Positions 11,738 through 24,747 of a stretch of 64,000 nt of DNA are shown in pieces. Made by a program: the position numbers and the translations under genes. The notes beneath the pieces are model-generated. The model made no database searches. It worked only from the letters and a program-made list of their open reading frames with translations, and had not been told where the DNA came from. Positions within the stretch are counted from its first letter, which is position 1. Each line of letters starts with the position of its first letter. The DNA is from Siphonodentalium dalli (lineage: Eukaryota > Mollusca > Scaphopoda > Gadilida > Siphonodentaliidae), in the NCBI GenBank assembly GCA_032622095.1, contig CP136062.1:7715710-7779709 (forward strand), given 5' to 3'.

Positions 11738-12954
11738 CGTACACAGAGTTGAAAATATAAATCCCTCCCAACCATGGGGGTCCACCATCCTCCCTACATG
11801 CAAAACTAACTTTTTCCTCCAACACATTGGGTGGGTCCACATCCCCTCTTTCCCTATCATTTTTCTGGATATCATATGTTTAAGTGTACCTTTTTAAAAG
11901 AGTTCCTTATAGAAAGACGATTTGTGTCAGATTCAGCTAACTATAAATAAAAGTTTGAAAGAACTGATCGAACCACCTGAATCGTACACTGTTGATGAGT
12001 TTGAGTAATAGTAACAATAATTATTATGTATATAAAACTCATGTTGCCTACGTTGTGATCGTTCTATACTGTGTTTTATGCCTTTCATGTTGCAATCAAA
12101 TATGCATATTTATTCCCATCTGCATGGAATTGAAACCCCCTATTTCTATGATTGTCATATAGTAAATATTTATCCATCTAAATATGAATTATTCCCCCAA
12201 AACTGGTGCCATTGTGATGGCATGACTCGAGGTATTCAACATATCTGTTCAATCTAACCGAGGGAATTTAAGTTGATGTGTCATCATATATGTGGTCACC
12301 CCTATCAAAAGTTCTTTACCCCCGACCACCCCAGACCTGTGTATGATTTTTGTTTCGTCAGACCCCCCACCCATATCATTTTCCTGTTCAATAATGCTCA
12401 TCCGATCTAATTCTAGCGCATTTGTTAAGATAAATAAACCATTACATGTATATGGATGCCGTTCATGACAGTATGGGAATTCATAGACGCTCTTTATTCA
12501 TTAATCTCTTGTCACTAATAATTGTAAATGCACATGTTTCCAAAAATATATCCGCATAAATATGTCATGCATATAGATATGGTATAATTCTGCACATTTA
12601 GGCACACAACAATGAGCAATTAACCTCCAAAAGACATTTTGAAACGTAAATTACTGAATTTATATTGAATCAGGATCACGAACATCCTCCTCAATGTCAC
12701 ATTTATTCTCATGTTGTGCTATACCATACTGGAAAATGTTCCTATTGATCCGCCCTTTAAAATTCACTACGATTCGACGAAATTTTCTTGACAAAACGCT
12801 TGATTTTAACCCAAATGTGACGATGTTGCCAACACAAAAAAGAAAGTTTGGGTGCAGAAATTAAGAGAAATAAACCATTATATGTATACCGTATATGAAA
12901 TTATTGGAATTCGTAGACGCTCTTTATCCATTAATCTCTTGTATTGATGCCAGA
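11738..12954. other. Intergenic with a direct repeat
   Basis: A ~90-bp block at 12422-12512 (AAATAAACCATTA ... GACGCTCTTTATTCATTAATC) recurs diverged at 12868-12945. No gene recognised. Confidence 0.5.
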
Positions 12955-14075
12955 AATAATATTGTTGTTATATGGGCAGTGGGTTGGTTCTCCAGAGTCA
13001 TTTAAGTGGATGAGTTCTAGTTCCTCATTGATGTCAAAGAGGATGCCATCATGCTTATTTGTTTGTTTGTTTGCTGTTGAAAATTTGACGTTTGGCGTTG
13101 AAGTCGCCTAGGAATATGCATTGCTTATATATCTTTTTGTAAAGTTTGGGGGAGAGGTATATTGTGTAGGGTTGTACATTGAGATAATGGTGAGTGTATT
13201 GTTTTTAAAGGCACGGTTGGCGTTCGTTGCAGAAATATTCATATTTGTTCAAATCGCCATCAACAGACGGAATATTAAAATATATATAATTTTGTTCATA
13301 TGCCAAACATAATTAGCGCGTAATTTTTATATTTTCGTCAAGACGTACGATGGTGTACGTAAACAAGAGCCTGCTCGTGCTACATAAGTTGTGCTTCTGT
13401 TTACATATCACAGCGCAATTATATTGGTTATTCACACACAAATAATATAAACGCTCTTTATGATTTCCTTATCAGGAAAACAGTAACAAATAACGCTCTT
13501 TGTGTTAACCATATCCGGATCTAAACAAAAGCCAGGTAACGTAACGTTTTTTTGCTTTTGTTTCCATACCAAAGAAAAAACAATTACAATAACATACTGT
13601 TTATGCCATATTTCTTATTGGCAAATGAACAAAGTATGTCTATATTTTACTATTCTTTCTGTTTATGGCGGTTTTTGACGGAGGTGAATATTTTAACAGC
13701 ATAACTACCGTCAACGCCGCCCGTATCTTTAATGGTATATCTATAGCAATAACTTCATCGTTAATAACATTATCATTTTTGTTAATAAGTGCAATAGTTT
13801 GTGCTTAAGGCCGTGTTGGATTAGGAACACCTCTGTCGTGGCAAGTGCGGTCTATTCGAATTAAATTATATCTTGGAAATCGAAATTTTTATTTGTGATC
13901 TAGTTTTGTTTCGTTAAGCGCTATGATTTTTGGTTTATAATATGCGATATATTCTATAATCTCCTGTTTGTGGCTTCTGAGGCCATTGATGTTTATATGG
14001 GTGATTTTTTTAATCCTAGCTTTCTGTTCTCCTTAACAGCTGCTTCCTCTTTGTAGTCTATGAATCCTTTGAAAA
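12955..14075 (-). pseudogene. LINE endonuclease relic, interrupted
   Basis: Reading the minus strand in shifting frames gives an apurinic-type endonuclease. From 14075 downward: a start-like KKITHININGLRSHKQEI, then IIALNETKLDHK, then FPRYNLIRIDRT, ending at VIAIDIPLK near 13730. It resumes after a 516-bp insert with NNTLTIISMYNPTQ (13155-13205), IFLGDFNAKRQ (about 13100), and INEELELIHLNDSGEPTHC (about 12975-13040). Stops and frameshifts break it repeatedly, and no reverse transcriptase follows, so this is a truncated dead copy. Family knowledge: GDFN and LND..PTH are standard endonuclease motifs. It is a different LINE lineage from the 3590-6706 element. Confidence 0.85.
13212..13727. mobile_element. 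516-bp non-autonomous DNA element nested in the LINE relic
   Basis: The endonuclease reading stops at IDIPLK and resumes at the same residues on the other side. Flanking 8-mers are TTTAAAGG (13204-13211) and TTTAATGG (13728-13735), a 7/8 direct repeat. The ends are imperfect inverted repeats sharing ACGG-x2-GGCGTT. The interior is AT-rich with two CGCTCTTT motifs and no coding. An 8-bp duplication is compatible with hAT-type or P-type transposition; the superfamily is not resolved. Confidence 0.7.
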
Positions 14076-14763
14076 ATGTAACAGTTGAGAATGCTCTTTA
14101 TTATCCACTTATTGTGGGCATATGAAGTTATTTAAAGGCATATGTCAGCATTGTTTCGTTGTAAAAAACAATATAGTGCCAAGATATGAATGGAGACATG
14201 AATATTAAATGTGCCCCAGCTATAACTGTGTAAGTGAGAAGTAAAATATATGTGGTTCCATACGTTGTGATGCTACTGAAATCTGCCTGTAAATAACATG
14301 CAATTATCTCACAATAATCAATAATACAGACATTTGAAGGCAAATGTCAGCAGCACCGTCCCAACGCACAACCAATCGCATTCTTAACATTAATACAGCA
14401 GAAGAACCGTCTCCAGATAAAATTCGTTTTGCAACTCTTTGCGTCCGCTTATTTCAGGTAATAATGACAAACGGGTGCCTTCCTAAATTTCATTAACATG
14501 ACCTCTCAACCACTCCTTTATAACAATATTTAGACCAACTGAATTTTAGTTGACTTCCTTGTCATGACATTGTGCCATCATGATTAATCATTCGACCTGA
14601 TCGAGACATTGTATTCGTCACAAAAACATACATAGTACCGAATTTCTTTCTCTTCTTTTTTTTGGAATCATTTTTGTGAAATATGATTTCGGATTATCCC
14701 TCTTTTATCGAAAAAACGGCAATATCCATATTAACCTATTATAGTTAAATAATATGAACATAA
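14076..14763. other. Intergenic, nothing recognised
   Basis: AT-rich, with a few short palindromes. The minus frame at 14128-14343 has no recognisable domain. Confidence 0.4.
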
Positions 14764-15122
14764 GCTAGCTTAATTAACGAACCAAAGCTGAACAACATGG
14801 GTGCCCGTTTGGTGGGGTGGGGCAATTAACTATTTATGTGGTCATTCAACCAGTAAAACTGATGTTGTCACATGGCATAGCAGCTGAAATAACGATAAAC
14901 CTTTATCGACCGACCAACATGGATGTTCCTGTGGCTTCAATCTCACATGATTGAATCATTTTACAACTGGTACTTCAAGTTCATAAAGTTGGAAATATTA
15001 TAAATGTGGCCATTTGTTGGTCTAGTTACAACAGATTTTCCACTGAATACCAAAGTTAGGGGGGGTCAAAACCAGAACCCCTCCCATCAATTATGTGGTT
15101 CTAAACTCAGCTCATAAATCAC
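14764..15122. repeat. Module D, copy D1
   Basis: About 360 bp, from GCTAGCTTAATTAACGAA to CAGCTCATAAATCA, matching D2 at 17171-17531 in direct orientation with scattered substitutions. Non-coding. Confidence 0.85.
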
Positions 15123-15255
15123 CATCTACATGTACATCTAACGGGACTATGAGTTCGAACTCCGTAAAATAACAGAAGCTGAGAAACTGGTGTGAATTAA
15201 AATGTGACGGGGTCTCAAGCATGTCTACCCCTGCACATCAGAAAAATGCCATTAA

Positions 15256-15501
15256 CCTTATCATGACAAGAGCTCAATGAAATTTTGAGAACATGCACAC
15301 TTATATATGGGAGTCTCCCATTGGGAGCCTCGCGTATATAAGAAAAGACATTGGCCTAACAACATTTGCCTTAACATTGTAAACCAGTGCACTTTTATAT
15401 GCGAGGCTCACCATGAGAGACATGCATATATGTGTACATGTATACATGTATAAGTGTGTGCACAGGCACATTATCTTTAATGCTGCACCAGTATGAAAGG
15501 G
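15256..15501. mobile_element. piggyBac-type MITE, hairpin family, copy 1
   Basis: TTAA flanks at 15252-15255 and 15502-15505 enclose inverted ends, CCTTATCATGAC at left and ATGAAAGGG at right. The interior has two hairpins with TATATA-rich arms: 15300-15350 around TCTCCCATTGGGAG, and 15390-15440 around GCGAGGCTCACC. TTAA targets and CCC-type ends are hallmarks of piggyBac-superfamily elements. The element is too short to code and is diverged from the copy at 56835. Its right end is the breakpoint reused in module B2. Confidence 0.72.
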
Positions 15502-16596
15502 TTAAATGGCAAAAGTAGCTTGAGGATGGATGTGATCCATCATATCGCAGGTCAATTCAACCAGTCCCACACGATTTCGTGTTCAAGTGCTTGTGTACTA
15601 ATTTATAGCACAAACTTATACCGGTATTTCCTTCGCCAGTTGATAGAAATACATGATTTTCAATTTTGTCAATAATTCATAATTTCACTCACCCTGTAGT
15701 GTGTAGACTATAGTGACAAGTGTTGCTATATATTGTCATATTTTCACAATAAAAGGTAAACTACCGCCAGGAATGAAATGAAATTGCAATTCAATATTCA
15801 TAATTCTCATTTGCAGTAGCAGTAATTGAAATACATACAACTGATAAGATATCACTTTAGGCAAATGCTTTATAATTTCTACAGCAAGTCAGGAGCTTTT
15901 ACAAGAATCAAAATGTCGAAAATGAGTTAATGAAAATCATGAATAATGATTTACTTGTACTCTTGTCGGATTTAAAGGCATGCTACACATGTATCAAAAA
16001 TATTTCTGTCATTTGTTCAGTATAATGGCGGCATGATTGAGATTTCTTGTACTATAGTGGAATATAAAACAGGGAACGCTCAATGTTGGCTATAAAAAAT
16101 AAAGTAATAATGGGGCACTTCTCTCAGTCTAACACAAGGTCATAACTGGCAAAGGGCCAAAACTCTGAAAAGAGTGCAGACAAAACTTGCACTGTGAAGG
16201 ACGGGGTCAAACGAAGGTCTCCACAATATATATCTGAACCCTCCGAATGGTTGTAACTGGCAAATATAAAACTGGTATGTGGGGATCCTTTCCACCAACC
16301 TATGCTCAACGTACAAAAACACCCTATAATTAACACCCCGAGTTACAAGCTTAAATATTCTTTCGGACACAAAATTCACAAATTTCTAACTCAAACAAGG
16401 GCCGTAACTCTGGTAAATATTAGAGGTGTGGATGTCCCGATGGGACTAAGGATACCCCCCTTTTTAAAACACTAAGATGGTTCACATGTCAGTAATCATT
16501 TAGTTAAAATAATAAAATAACTGATTCTCATTGCAGGTACAAAACCCTAACCCCAATCATAAAACATATTGAGCAAATGAGAGGCCGATCATGATC
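15479..16596. repeat. Module B, copy B1
   Basis: About 1.12 kb nearly identical to B2 (19634-20755). It begins inside the MITE right end and runs to the GGCCGATCATGATCG palindrome. Open frames such as 15493-15675 (+) and 16124-16379 (-) exist in both copies but have no recognisable domain. The stretch 16130-16440 reads as diverged repeats with phrases such as GGTTGTAACTGGCAAA. Confidence 0.9.
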
Positions 16597-16700
16597 GGCA
16601 TATGTTAACCCATCCCTTGGCGATAGTAAATTACTATGATCGGAAACATAGGTGAGAGTTTTGATGTTGAATTATACATGTGGAGTATACTGTTATGTAC
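16574..16700. repeat. Dispersed repeat E (GAGAGGCCGATCA family)
   Basis: It carries a GCCGATCATGATCGGC palindrome followed by TTAACCCATCCCTTGGCGATAG. Related copies lie at 17601-17690 and 59281-59410, and a cut-off copy at 20737-20755 forms the B2/A3 junction. Confidence 0.75.
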
Positions 16701-17170
16701 TATTATAGACCATACATGTACATAATACCGCGTAAAAATGTTTGTTCCCAGGACTTTCCGTGTTACAGGGTAAGGAAATATTTCACCTATTTTTCCCGCC
16801 AAATCCAAACCGGCTAATTAAAGAGCAAGATAATGTCGTAGCAGGTACATTGACATACTGTATGTACGTCCCAAAAGTTTGACTGCTATACTTTAAAAGT
16901 ATGGGTTGAGACTTTAGGAAAATACCACGGAAATTGCAAAGGGGGGGAATTCAAACATCGAGATAATTTTTTTTAGACAAGTACATCTGATGGGTATTGT
17001 TCAGGCGCATCTACAGCGCAATTTTCTAATTTTCAGATGCAACGGTTTACTCGTGTCAACGCTATATAACATAAATATGTATACTTAAGTAGTCTATCAC
17101 TAACCGATTTTTAGCCCCAAATCCAAACGGGCTAATGCAGGAGCGAGTTTAATGCAGGAGCATGTAAGCC
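16701..17170. other. Intergenic, nothing recognised
   Basis: It holds a short diverged duplication (TCCAAACCGGCTAATT near 16804 and TCCAAACGGGCTAAT near 17120). No coding signal. Confidence 0.4.
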
Positions 17171-17531
17171 GGTAAGCTAGCTTAATTAACGAATCAAAGC
17201 TGACTAACATGGGTGCCCGTTTGGTGGGGTGGGGCAATTAACTGTTAGTGTGGTCATTTAACCAGTAAAACTGATGTTGTGATATGGCATAGCAGCTGAC
17301 ACGACGATAAACCTCTATCAACCGACCAACATGGATGTCCATGTGGCTTCAATCTCACATGATTGAATAATTTTACAACTGGTACTTCAAGTTCATAAAG
17401 TTAGAAATATTCTAAATGTTGCCATTTGTTGGTCTATTTACAACATATTTTACACTGAATACCAATGTTAGGGGGGCCAATCCCAGAAACCCTCCCACAA
17501 ATTATGTGGTTCTAAACCCAGCTCATAAATC
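17171..17531. repeat. Module D, copy D2
   Basis: Direct copy of 14764-15122. A frame at 17416-17658 reads through it and has no homology I recognise. Confidence 0.85.
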
Positions 17532-17600
17532 AACCCACACGGTTAACAGTTCACATATGATACATATGGGTAAATCTCATATTTCTGAACCAAATATAAA

Positions 17601-17690
17601 ACGAGAGGCCGATCACGATCGACAGATGTTTAACCCATACCTTGGCGATAGCGATTAGCTATAACTGATAATTGGTCAAAGATATGATCA
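17601..17690. repeat. Dispersed repeat E, second copy
   Basis: GAGAGGCCGATCACGATCG followed by TTTAACCCATACCTTGGCG, a diverged match to 16574-16700. Confidence 0.7.
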
Positions 17691-17851
17691 CAGTAATACA
17701 TATATCAGTACTTAAACACAAAATCAAAAGCTCATATTATATAATTTATCTTAATAAGGGGTTAAAGTATTTGGGGTGGGGTGAGTCGTTTTAAATCTCA
17801 TAACTCTGTCCCTATTCACACAAGGACCTCTCACTGTGAGATCCAATGGTT

Positions 17852-19637
17852 TAGCCATTAATAAATTTGACAGATAGGATAAATAATTATTTTAGTTGTT
17901 TATCTTTACCTTCATACAACCACCCCCTAGAGCTTTGTAACATATGTCATCACTCAATTAATAACATATTTCGCTTGGAATGACATATATTAAAGGTACA
18001 GTCATATAGTCTGGATATTGGATATTGATATCATTATATGAAATGCAACTATTGCAATAAAATTAATGATTAATGATATACAATTAAAACAAATTAGTGT
18101 CAATGACATTTTTTTTTAATTAAATAAATTTGTTATTATTATAAAAGTTTTTTAATATTTTTTGCCTGTTAAATTGAGCGAGGAAATTCAAGATAAACAT
18201 TTTTTTCTAAATTAAAATTTGGAATTAAAAAAAAGGGGTTATATCTCCTTTAAAATAAATCGGATCAAATCCATATTCGAACTTGATCTGTATTTTGGGC
18301 TGACAATCTCACATATAAACATTTTTGTCAATCAGATAAAAAAAATGTGTGAGTTTTTGCAGCATGCGTGAATTCGAAGTAAAAAGGGCCATGACTCTGT
18401 AAAAAAAATCTTGGATCAAACCCATATTCGAACTCGAACTGTATTTTGGGATGTGAAACCTATATACGGTATATACTGTACAAAATTTGGTTTCGATCAA
18501 ATAGAAAATGTTAGAGTTATCGCATTATGCCTAAAGTGTCTACGGAGGGACAGACAGACGTATCTGGTACAGATGGATGGATGAACGGCGAGTGGCCAAA
18601 CATTGACTCTAAGTGTACCATACTATGGTATACATGTAGGTACCGGTACACATAAACTTTTTATCTCATGTAGAGTACAAGAAAAATATATCAAACCTGG
18701 TGTGCCCCTTTAATATTTATATTTACATTTGTAATCAATTGAAATCAATGCCGAAAAAGCTTTCCATTGATATATAAATAAAACAAACTAGACCTACAGT
18801 TCTAAAAGTGTTATGAACAATTATTTTGTTCTCATAGACTGATACAGAGCTTTCAAGTTTTTAAAAATTTGAAAACCAAAGTTGTCTTCCCATGCAACCA
18901 ACAAAATTCCAAAAAATCTACTAAACACAATCACATTATGAACTGCCAATAGTAATGCTATTAAACAATAAAACCAGATTACATGTATGCCTTTAAGATG
19001 CACAATATATTGTCAATAACACTCACCAGTGGGTGCTAAATATACATGTACGGTTATTGGCGTTTAAAGCTGTTATCTCAGCGTTGAAAACGCACCCAAT
19101 GCTGCTATTTGTGGTTATGTGTGCAGCAGATATATGTAACATTAAAGGTAGGTACTCAATCTGATCAAACTGTCATAAATTACTATTTCTTTGACTTCGG
19201 GGTTAACAAATAATTGATTCGAGTCGAGGAACCTACCCATCAACGCTCAGTGTGACCAGATATAATTTTTTGAAGTTGTGTTATATTTATTGTTTGTGGC
19301 CCAGAACACGCTGTCAAAGGGATTACCCAGTATATGTCTGCCCGAGTCGTCAATGATCCAGTCATTCGCAGACATTTGTTTAATACAGTTCTTTATGCCA
19401 ATTTTTAATTTGTTTATGAATAGAACCTGGTGTGAAATTGTCTACAATGGAGGTTACGAGCAGTTTACATCATCAAAATACAAACCATTAATAGAACAAT
19501 GCATATATGGCATCAGTACTGACAGTAGCTCGCAGACGAGTATGAATCGCCACACCGTAGCATTTCAACCAGGCTCTGCTCAATGCTCATAATTAATTTT
19601 ATGACCCAATGTATATTTGTTTTTATTTGATAATTTA
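17852..19637. repeat. Module A, copy A2 (left part only)
   Basis: It matches A1 8164-9976 from TTAGCCATTAAT to GATAATTTA, then switches to module B. The plus frame 19278-19592 corresponds to 9617-9928 of A1. Differences from A1 are substitutions and small indels. Confidence 0.9.
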
Positions 19638-20755
19638 ATGCTGCACCAGTATGAAAGGGTTAAATGGCAAAAGTAGCTTGAGGATGGATGTGATCCATCA
19701 TATCGCAGGTCAATTCAACCAGTCCCACACGATTTCGTGTTCAAGTGCTTGTGTACTAATTTATAGCACAAACTTATACCGGTATTTCCTTCGCCAGTTG
19801 ATAGAAATACATGATTTTCAATTTTGTCAATAATTCATAATTTCACTCACCCTGTAGTGTGTAGACTATAGTGACAAGTTTTGCTATATATTGTCATATT
19901 TTCACAATAAAAGGTAAACTACCGCCAGGAATGAAATGAAATTGCAATTCAATATTCATAATTCTCATTTGCAGTAGCAGTAATTGAAATACATACAACT
20001 GATAAAATATCACTTTAGGCAAATGCTTTAGAATTTCTACAGCAAGTCAGGAGCTTTTACAAGAATCAAAATGTCGAAAATGAGTTAATGAAAATCATGA
20101 ATAATGATTTACATGTACTCTTGTCGGATTTAAAGGCATGCTACACATGTATCAAAAATATTTCTGTCATTTGTTCAGTATAATGGCGGCATGATTGAGA
20201 TTTCTTGTACTATAGTGGAATATAAAACAGGGAACGCTCAATGTTGGCTATAAAAAATAAAGTAATAATGGGGCACTTCTCTCAGTCTAACACAAGGTCA
20301 TAACTGGCAAAGGGCCAAAACTCTGAAAAGAGTGCAGACAAAACTTGCACTGTGAAGGACGGGGTCAAACGAAGGTCTCCACAATATATATCCGAACCCT
20401 CCGAATGGTTGTAACTGGCAAATATAAAACTGGTATGTGGGGATCCTTTCCACCACCCTATGCTCAACGTACAAGAACACCCTATAATTAACACCCCGAG
20501 TTACAAGCTTAAATATTCTTTCGGACACAAAATTCACAAATTTCTAACTCAAACAAGGGCCGTAACTCTGGTAAATATTAGAGGTGTGGATGTCCCGTTG
20601 GGACTAAGGATACCCCCCTTTTTAAAACACTAAGATGGTTCACATGTCAGTAATCATTTAGTTAAAATAATAAAATAACTGATTCTCATTGCAGGTACAA
20701 AACCCTAACCCCAATCATAAAACATATTGAGCAAATGAGAGGCCGATCATGATCG
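19634..20755. repeat. Module B, copy B2, spliced between A2 and A3
   Basis: A direct copy of 15479-16596, offset about 4158. The left junction with A2 shares TTTA. The right junction with A3 shares only CG. It retains just the last ~30 bp of the MITE present beside B1. Confidence 0.9.
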
Positions 20756-23485
20756 TATCTGGTACAGATGGATGGATGAACGGCGAGTGGCCAAACATTG
20801 ACTCTAAGTGTACCATACTATGGTATACATGTAGGTACCGGTACACATAAACGTTTTATCTCATGTAGAGTACAAGAAAAATATATCAAACCTGGTGTGC
20901 CCATTTAATATTTATATTTACATTTGTAATCAATTGAAATCAATGCCGAAAAAGCTTTCCATTGATATATAAATAAAACAAACTAGACCTACAGTTCTAA
21001 AAGTGTTATGAACAATTATTTTGTTCTCATAGACTGATACAGAGCTTTCAAGTTTTTAAAAATTTGAAAACCAAAGTTGTCTTCCCATGCAACCAACAAA
21101 ATTCCAAAAAATCTACTAAACACAATCACATTATTAACTGCCAATAGTAATGCTATTAAACAATAAAACCAGATTACATGTATGCCTTTAAGATGCACAA
21201 TATATTGTCAATAACACTCACCAGTGGGTGCTAAATATACATGTACGGTTATTGGCGTTTAAAGCTGTTATCTCAGCGTTGAAAACGCACCCAATGCTGC
21301 TATTTGTGGTTATGTGTGCAGCAGATATATGTAACATTAAAGGTAGGTACTCAATCTGATCAAACTGTCATAAATTACTATTTCTTTGACTTCGGGGTTA
21401 ACAAATAATTGATTCGAGTCGAGGAACCTACCCATCAACGCTCAGTGTGACCAGATATAATTTTTTGAAGTTGTGTTATATCTATTGTTTGTGGCCCAGA
21501 ACACGCTGTCAAAGGGATTACCCAGTATATGTCTGCCCGAGTCGTCAATGATCCAGTCATTCGCAGACATTTGTTTAATACAGTTCTTTATGCCAATTTT
21601 TAATTTGTTTATGAATAGAACCTGGTGTGAAATTATCTACAATGGAGGTTACGAGCAGTTTACATCATCAAAATACAAACCATTAATAGAACAATGCATA
21701 TATGGCATCAGTACCGACAGTAGCTCGCAGACGAGTATGAATCGCCACACCGTAGCATTTCAACCAGGCTCTGCTCAATGCTCATAATTAATTTTATGAC
21801 CCAATGTATATTTGTTTTTATTTGATAATTTATGCAATAAGAGCAAATACGTCTCAATAGAAATATGCATTTTTTCAAGACTGTGAGGACAATAATCGAA
21901 CGGATCATCTGAACGATACAGACACTGTGAAATAACATCAACACCAAGAACATTAACATATTTAGGATATTAAATACCTTCCAATGGTGCACATACAACC
22001 CAACTAACAGAGCTATAAATATGACGTCTAAGTTAAATACCGTACCGATTCAACAGATATATATATATATATTTATACATGTATATAGGCCTATCATCAC
22101 ATGTACATGTATACATGTATGTAGATTTTGTGATCAATCAGTTTATTGCCCAATATCGTGCATCTATCAATTCGGTCGATTTATCTTGATATACGGAGCG
22201 CGCAGACTCTCATTTCTTGTGCTTTTACTCAATGAGGTTAAATTTAATGATTTAGCCTTGAATCATTTCGTTTTCAAGTAGAGTTAATCTTGATTTTCAA
22301 TTTAGTTCCATTGTTTACGAAAACGTGCTATCAACACGCATGTCAGTGTTCGTGTTAGTTAATGTCATCCTAACAAACCGCGGGTCGAGGGGTGGAGCTT
22401 ATTCAGCTTAATTTTATATCAAGATGCCCGCAGCTGTTATCAGACGTCTATTGAAACAAGACAGCTGTCAATCAAGACTTGATTTTAAATGTATTCGCAT
22501 ATCAATTTCCAATGCAATTTCCAATTTACAATGAAATTACATGTAATTGGTAGGGAATGCGATAAAAAATCTACCCAATACTGCACCAGGACTGGGTACA
22601 TCACACAAGTGTACTCTATAAATGTCCTGTGGCTTCACGCCAGTGATACTAGTATGTTCTCAAAATATATGGCAGTGTCAACACTGCGGGTTACCGGTAC
22701 AAATGTACATGTACATGTTCAAAATACTACTACATGTAATTGGTCAGCTAATATAATTATGCAGCTACATGCTTACAGCTAGTTCAATGTGTGCAATAAA
22801 TGGGTCCGGGGCCACCGGGTGGACCATATGCATTGGATACATATTTCAATTCAATCATGGCTTCAAAACATGAATTTGTGCTGACAAATTTGACACCACA
22901 GTTAGAATTGCTATATCTATGTTAATAGAACACTTTGGACGCCTAAACCTTGACGCCCAGAAACAAAATGTCAACAGAATTATTGTGCTCTGCATGGCAA
23001 AAAGTCCACGTGGGGCGCGCACACATCACATGATGTTGTTTTCGCCCTTGCATGGATATGCATTCATCCACAGTTGTAATAACTGTACTTGAGTCAGATT
23101 AAGTAAACCGCTGTGTATATATATGCATGTACATGTACATGTTGTATGTTAGCAATATTAAGCGCAAGATCCGCCCTTGATAACTTGAACAAATAAGGTT
23201 CATTGGATACAATTGAACAAATTATTTTGACTTTGTTTGAAAACAGATCACTGAGATCAGCAGACTGTTACAGTACAATCGTGACACCAAATATTTTGTT
23301 ATGTTTGTGCATAAATAGTAATTTGATCAAGAGAGTTAATAAGTCAGTGTAACATGTACATGTACTAGTATGTAAGACAAATCAGCAATGCATATATATA
23401 TATTCACTTCTATAAATTAAATTTGAAATCCAGTTGCCATGTACCGGTATCTTCGAAAAGTTTGTGTAATGTCAGTCACAATAAC
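20754..23485. repeat. Module A, copy A3 (right part)
   Basis: It starts at TATCTGGTACAGATGG (as at 18561 in A2, offset 2195) and runs to AGTCACAATAAC, matching A1 about 8901-11632. The part 20756-21830 therefore exists three times in the window. It contains the 104-aa frame at 21473-21787. Confidence 0.9.
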
Positions 23486-24046
23486 ATAAGTCGTCATGTT
23501 ACTGTGCCGTATATTGGAATAAAATATATTAAATGCATTTTGCTTTTATATTTTCATGTAATGTCAGTCACTCAAACACTGAACTATTTGAACGATGCCA
23601 TCTGATCGCTTGACTAAATTCGGAACAATACAATATTTGCACATTACATGTAGCAGTAAGATTTTATAAAAATAACTAATGTGCCAGGAGGCTAATTACA
23701 TATTAGGATATTCATCAGATTGATCAATAACAGATCTACCGTACTACCGGTACATTACTAAACTGTCGGCCAGTAAAGATTCATCGTGAATCCAGTGTAC
23801 CGCTATACATGTACATTTCAAATAATACATGTATCGTATTGCATCATATTTATCGCAATATGGGAAATAATAGAAGTTCTGAAGATGGGCATGTTCATAA
23901 GAGCAACACCTGCAAATGCAGCAATGTTCTCTCAACTTCTCAAGTACCGTATACATGTTATGAAGACAACCTACAAGTTAATTTTAAATATTTCTCATTT
24001 AGTAGACCGAGTACTGACCCTACCGGGTAGTTGGGATATCAAGCTC
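23486..24046. other. Intergenic, nothing recognised
   Basis: TACATGTA-rich DNA. The 125-aa frame 23786-24163 runs into a dispersed repeat and is not called. Confidence 0.4.
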
Positions 24047-24300
24047 GGATGCGGACTGGCCGATCGGGAGACCAGAAAAATTCCTGATGGGCCAGAGGCC
24101 GTGGGGGTATATGTGGTTGGGCCGCAAATGAAACCGATTTGGGCCGCCACATGTGTTGTTTAACCAGCCTAATTGGCTAATCGTAATTTTGTCATTAACT
24201 GAACTTGTCAGCATCATATAACACCACGTAAAGACCCCGTTAATCTCGAGAATTTTATGGCAACTCTCAGCTGTAAATCCCGAAAATATTTGGCGCACAC
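24047..24300. repeat. Duplicated locus, block a (copy 1)
   Basis: GCTAATCGTAATTTTGTC through CCAGCTGTAAATCC-type sequence recurs at 29440-29580 in the same orientation. The left part (GGACTGGCCGATCGG) recurs near 29113, where a TA-rich insertion separates the two halves. Confidence 0.75.
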
Positions 24301-24747
24301 CTCATATTTATTGCAAATAATTAAAATAGCGTTTTTTCTAACGTTCAAAGTTTTCAATTATGGATATGCTCCAACAAGGCACGAGTTTTGTCGAACCATC
24401 TTATTAGATTTGTCCAAATTCACTTAATCTACGCATGTGTGCCGGAAGTTAGTCATGGTATGAATGACCCGCTTTGCCCACAGCACATCTTTTTACAGTC
24501 TGGGGCATTACGCGGGTGCCCTATCGAATTTAGCAAATTGTCATATTGTATTATTCCACACATGTATTGTGGAAATATATAAAAACTAACCCAACACGAA
24601 ACGACCTTATTATAAAATACCGATAGATAAGGAATACTTTGATAGTATTGAAATAACAAGAGATGGACTGTCGTCCGGAGCATACCCCCTCGTGGCATAC
24701 CGCCTAGTGTGGGCACATCTATAACTTATCATAGCTATACTCAGACA
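24301..24747. other. Intergenic, nothing recognised
   Basis: No domain, repeat or exon that I can support. Confidence 0.4.

Noticed and set aside
23786-24163. 125-aa plus-strand frame
   Set aside because: Overlaps the dispersed block a repeat and has no domain signal.
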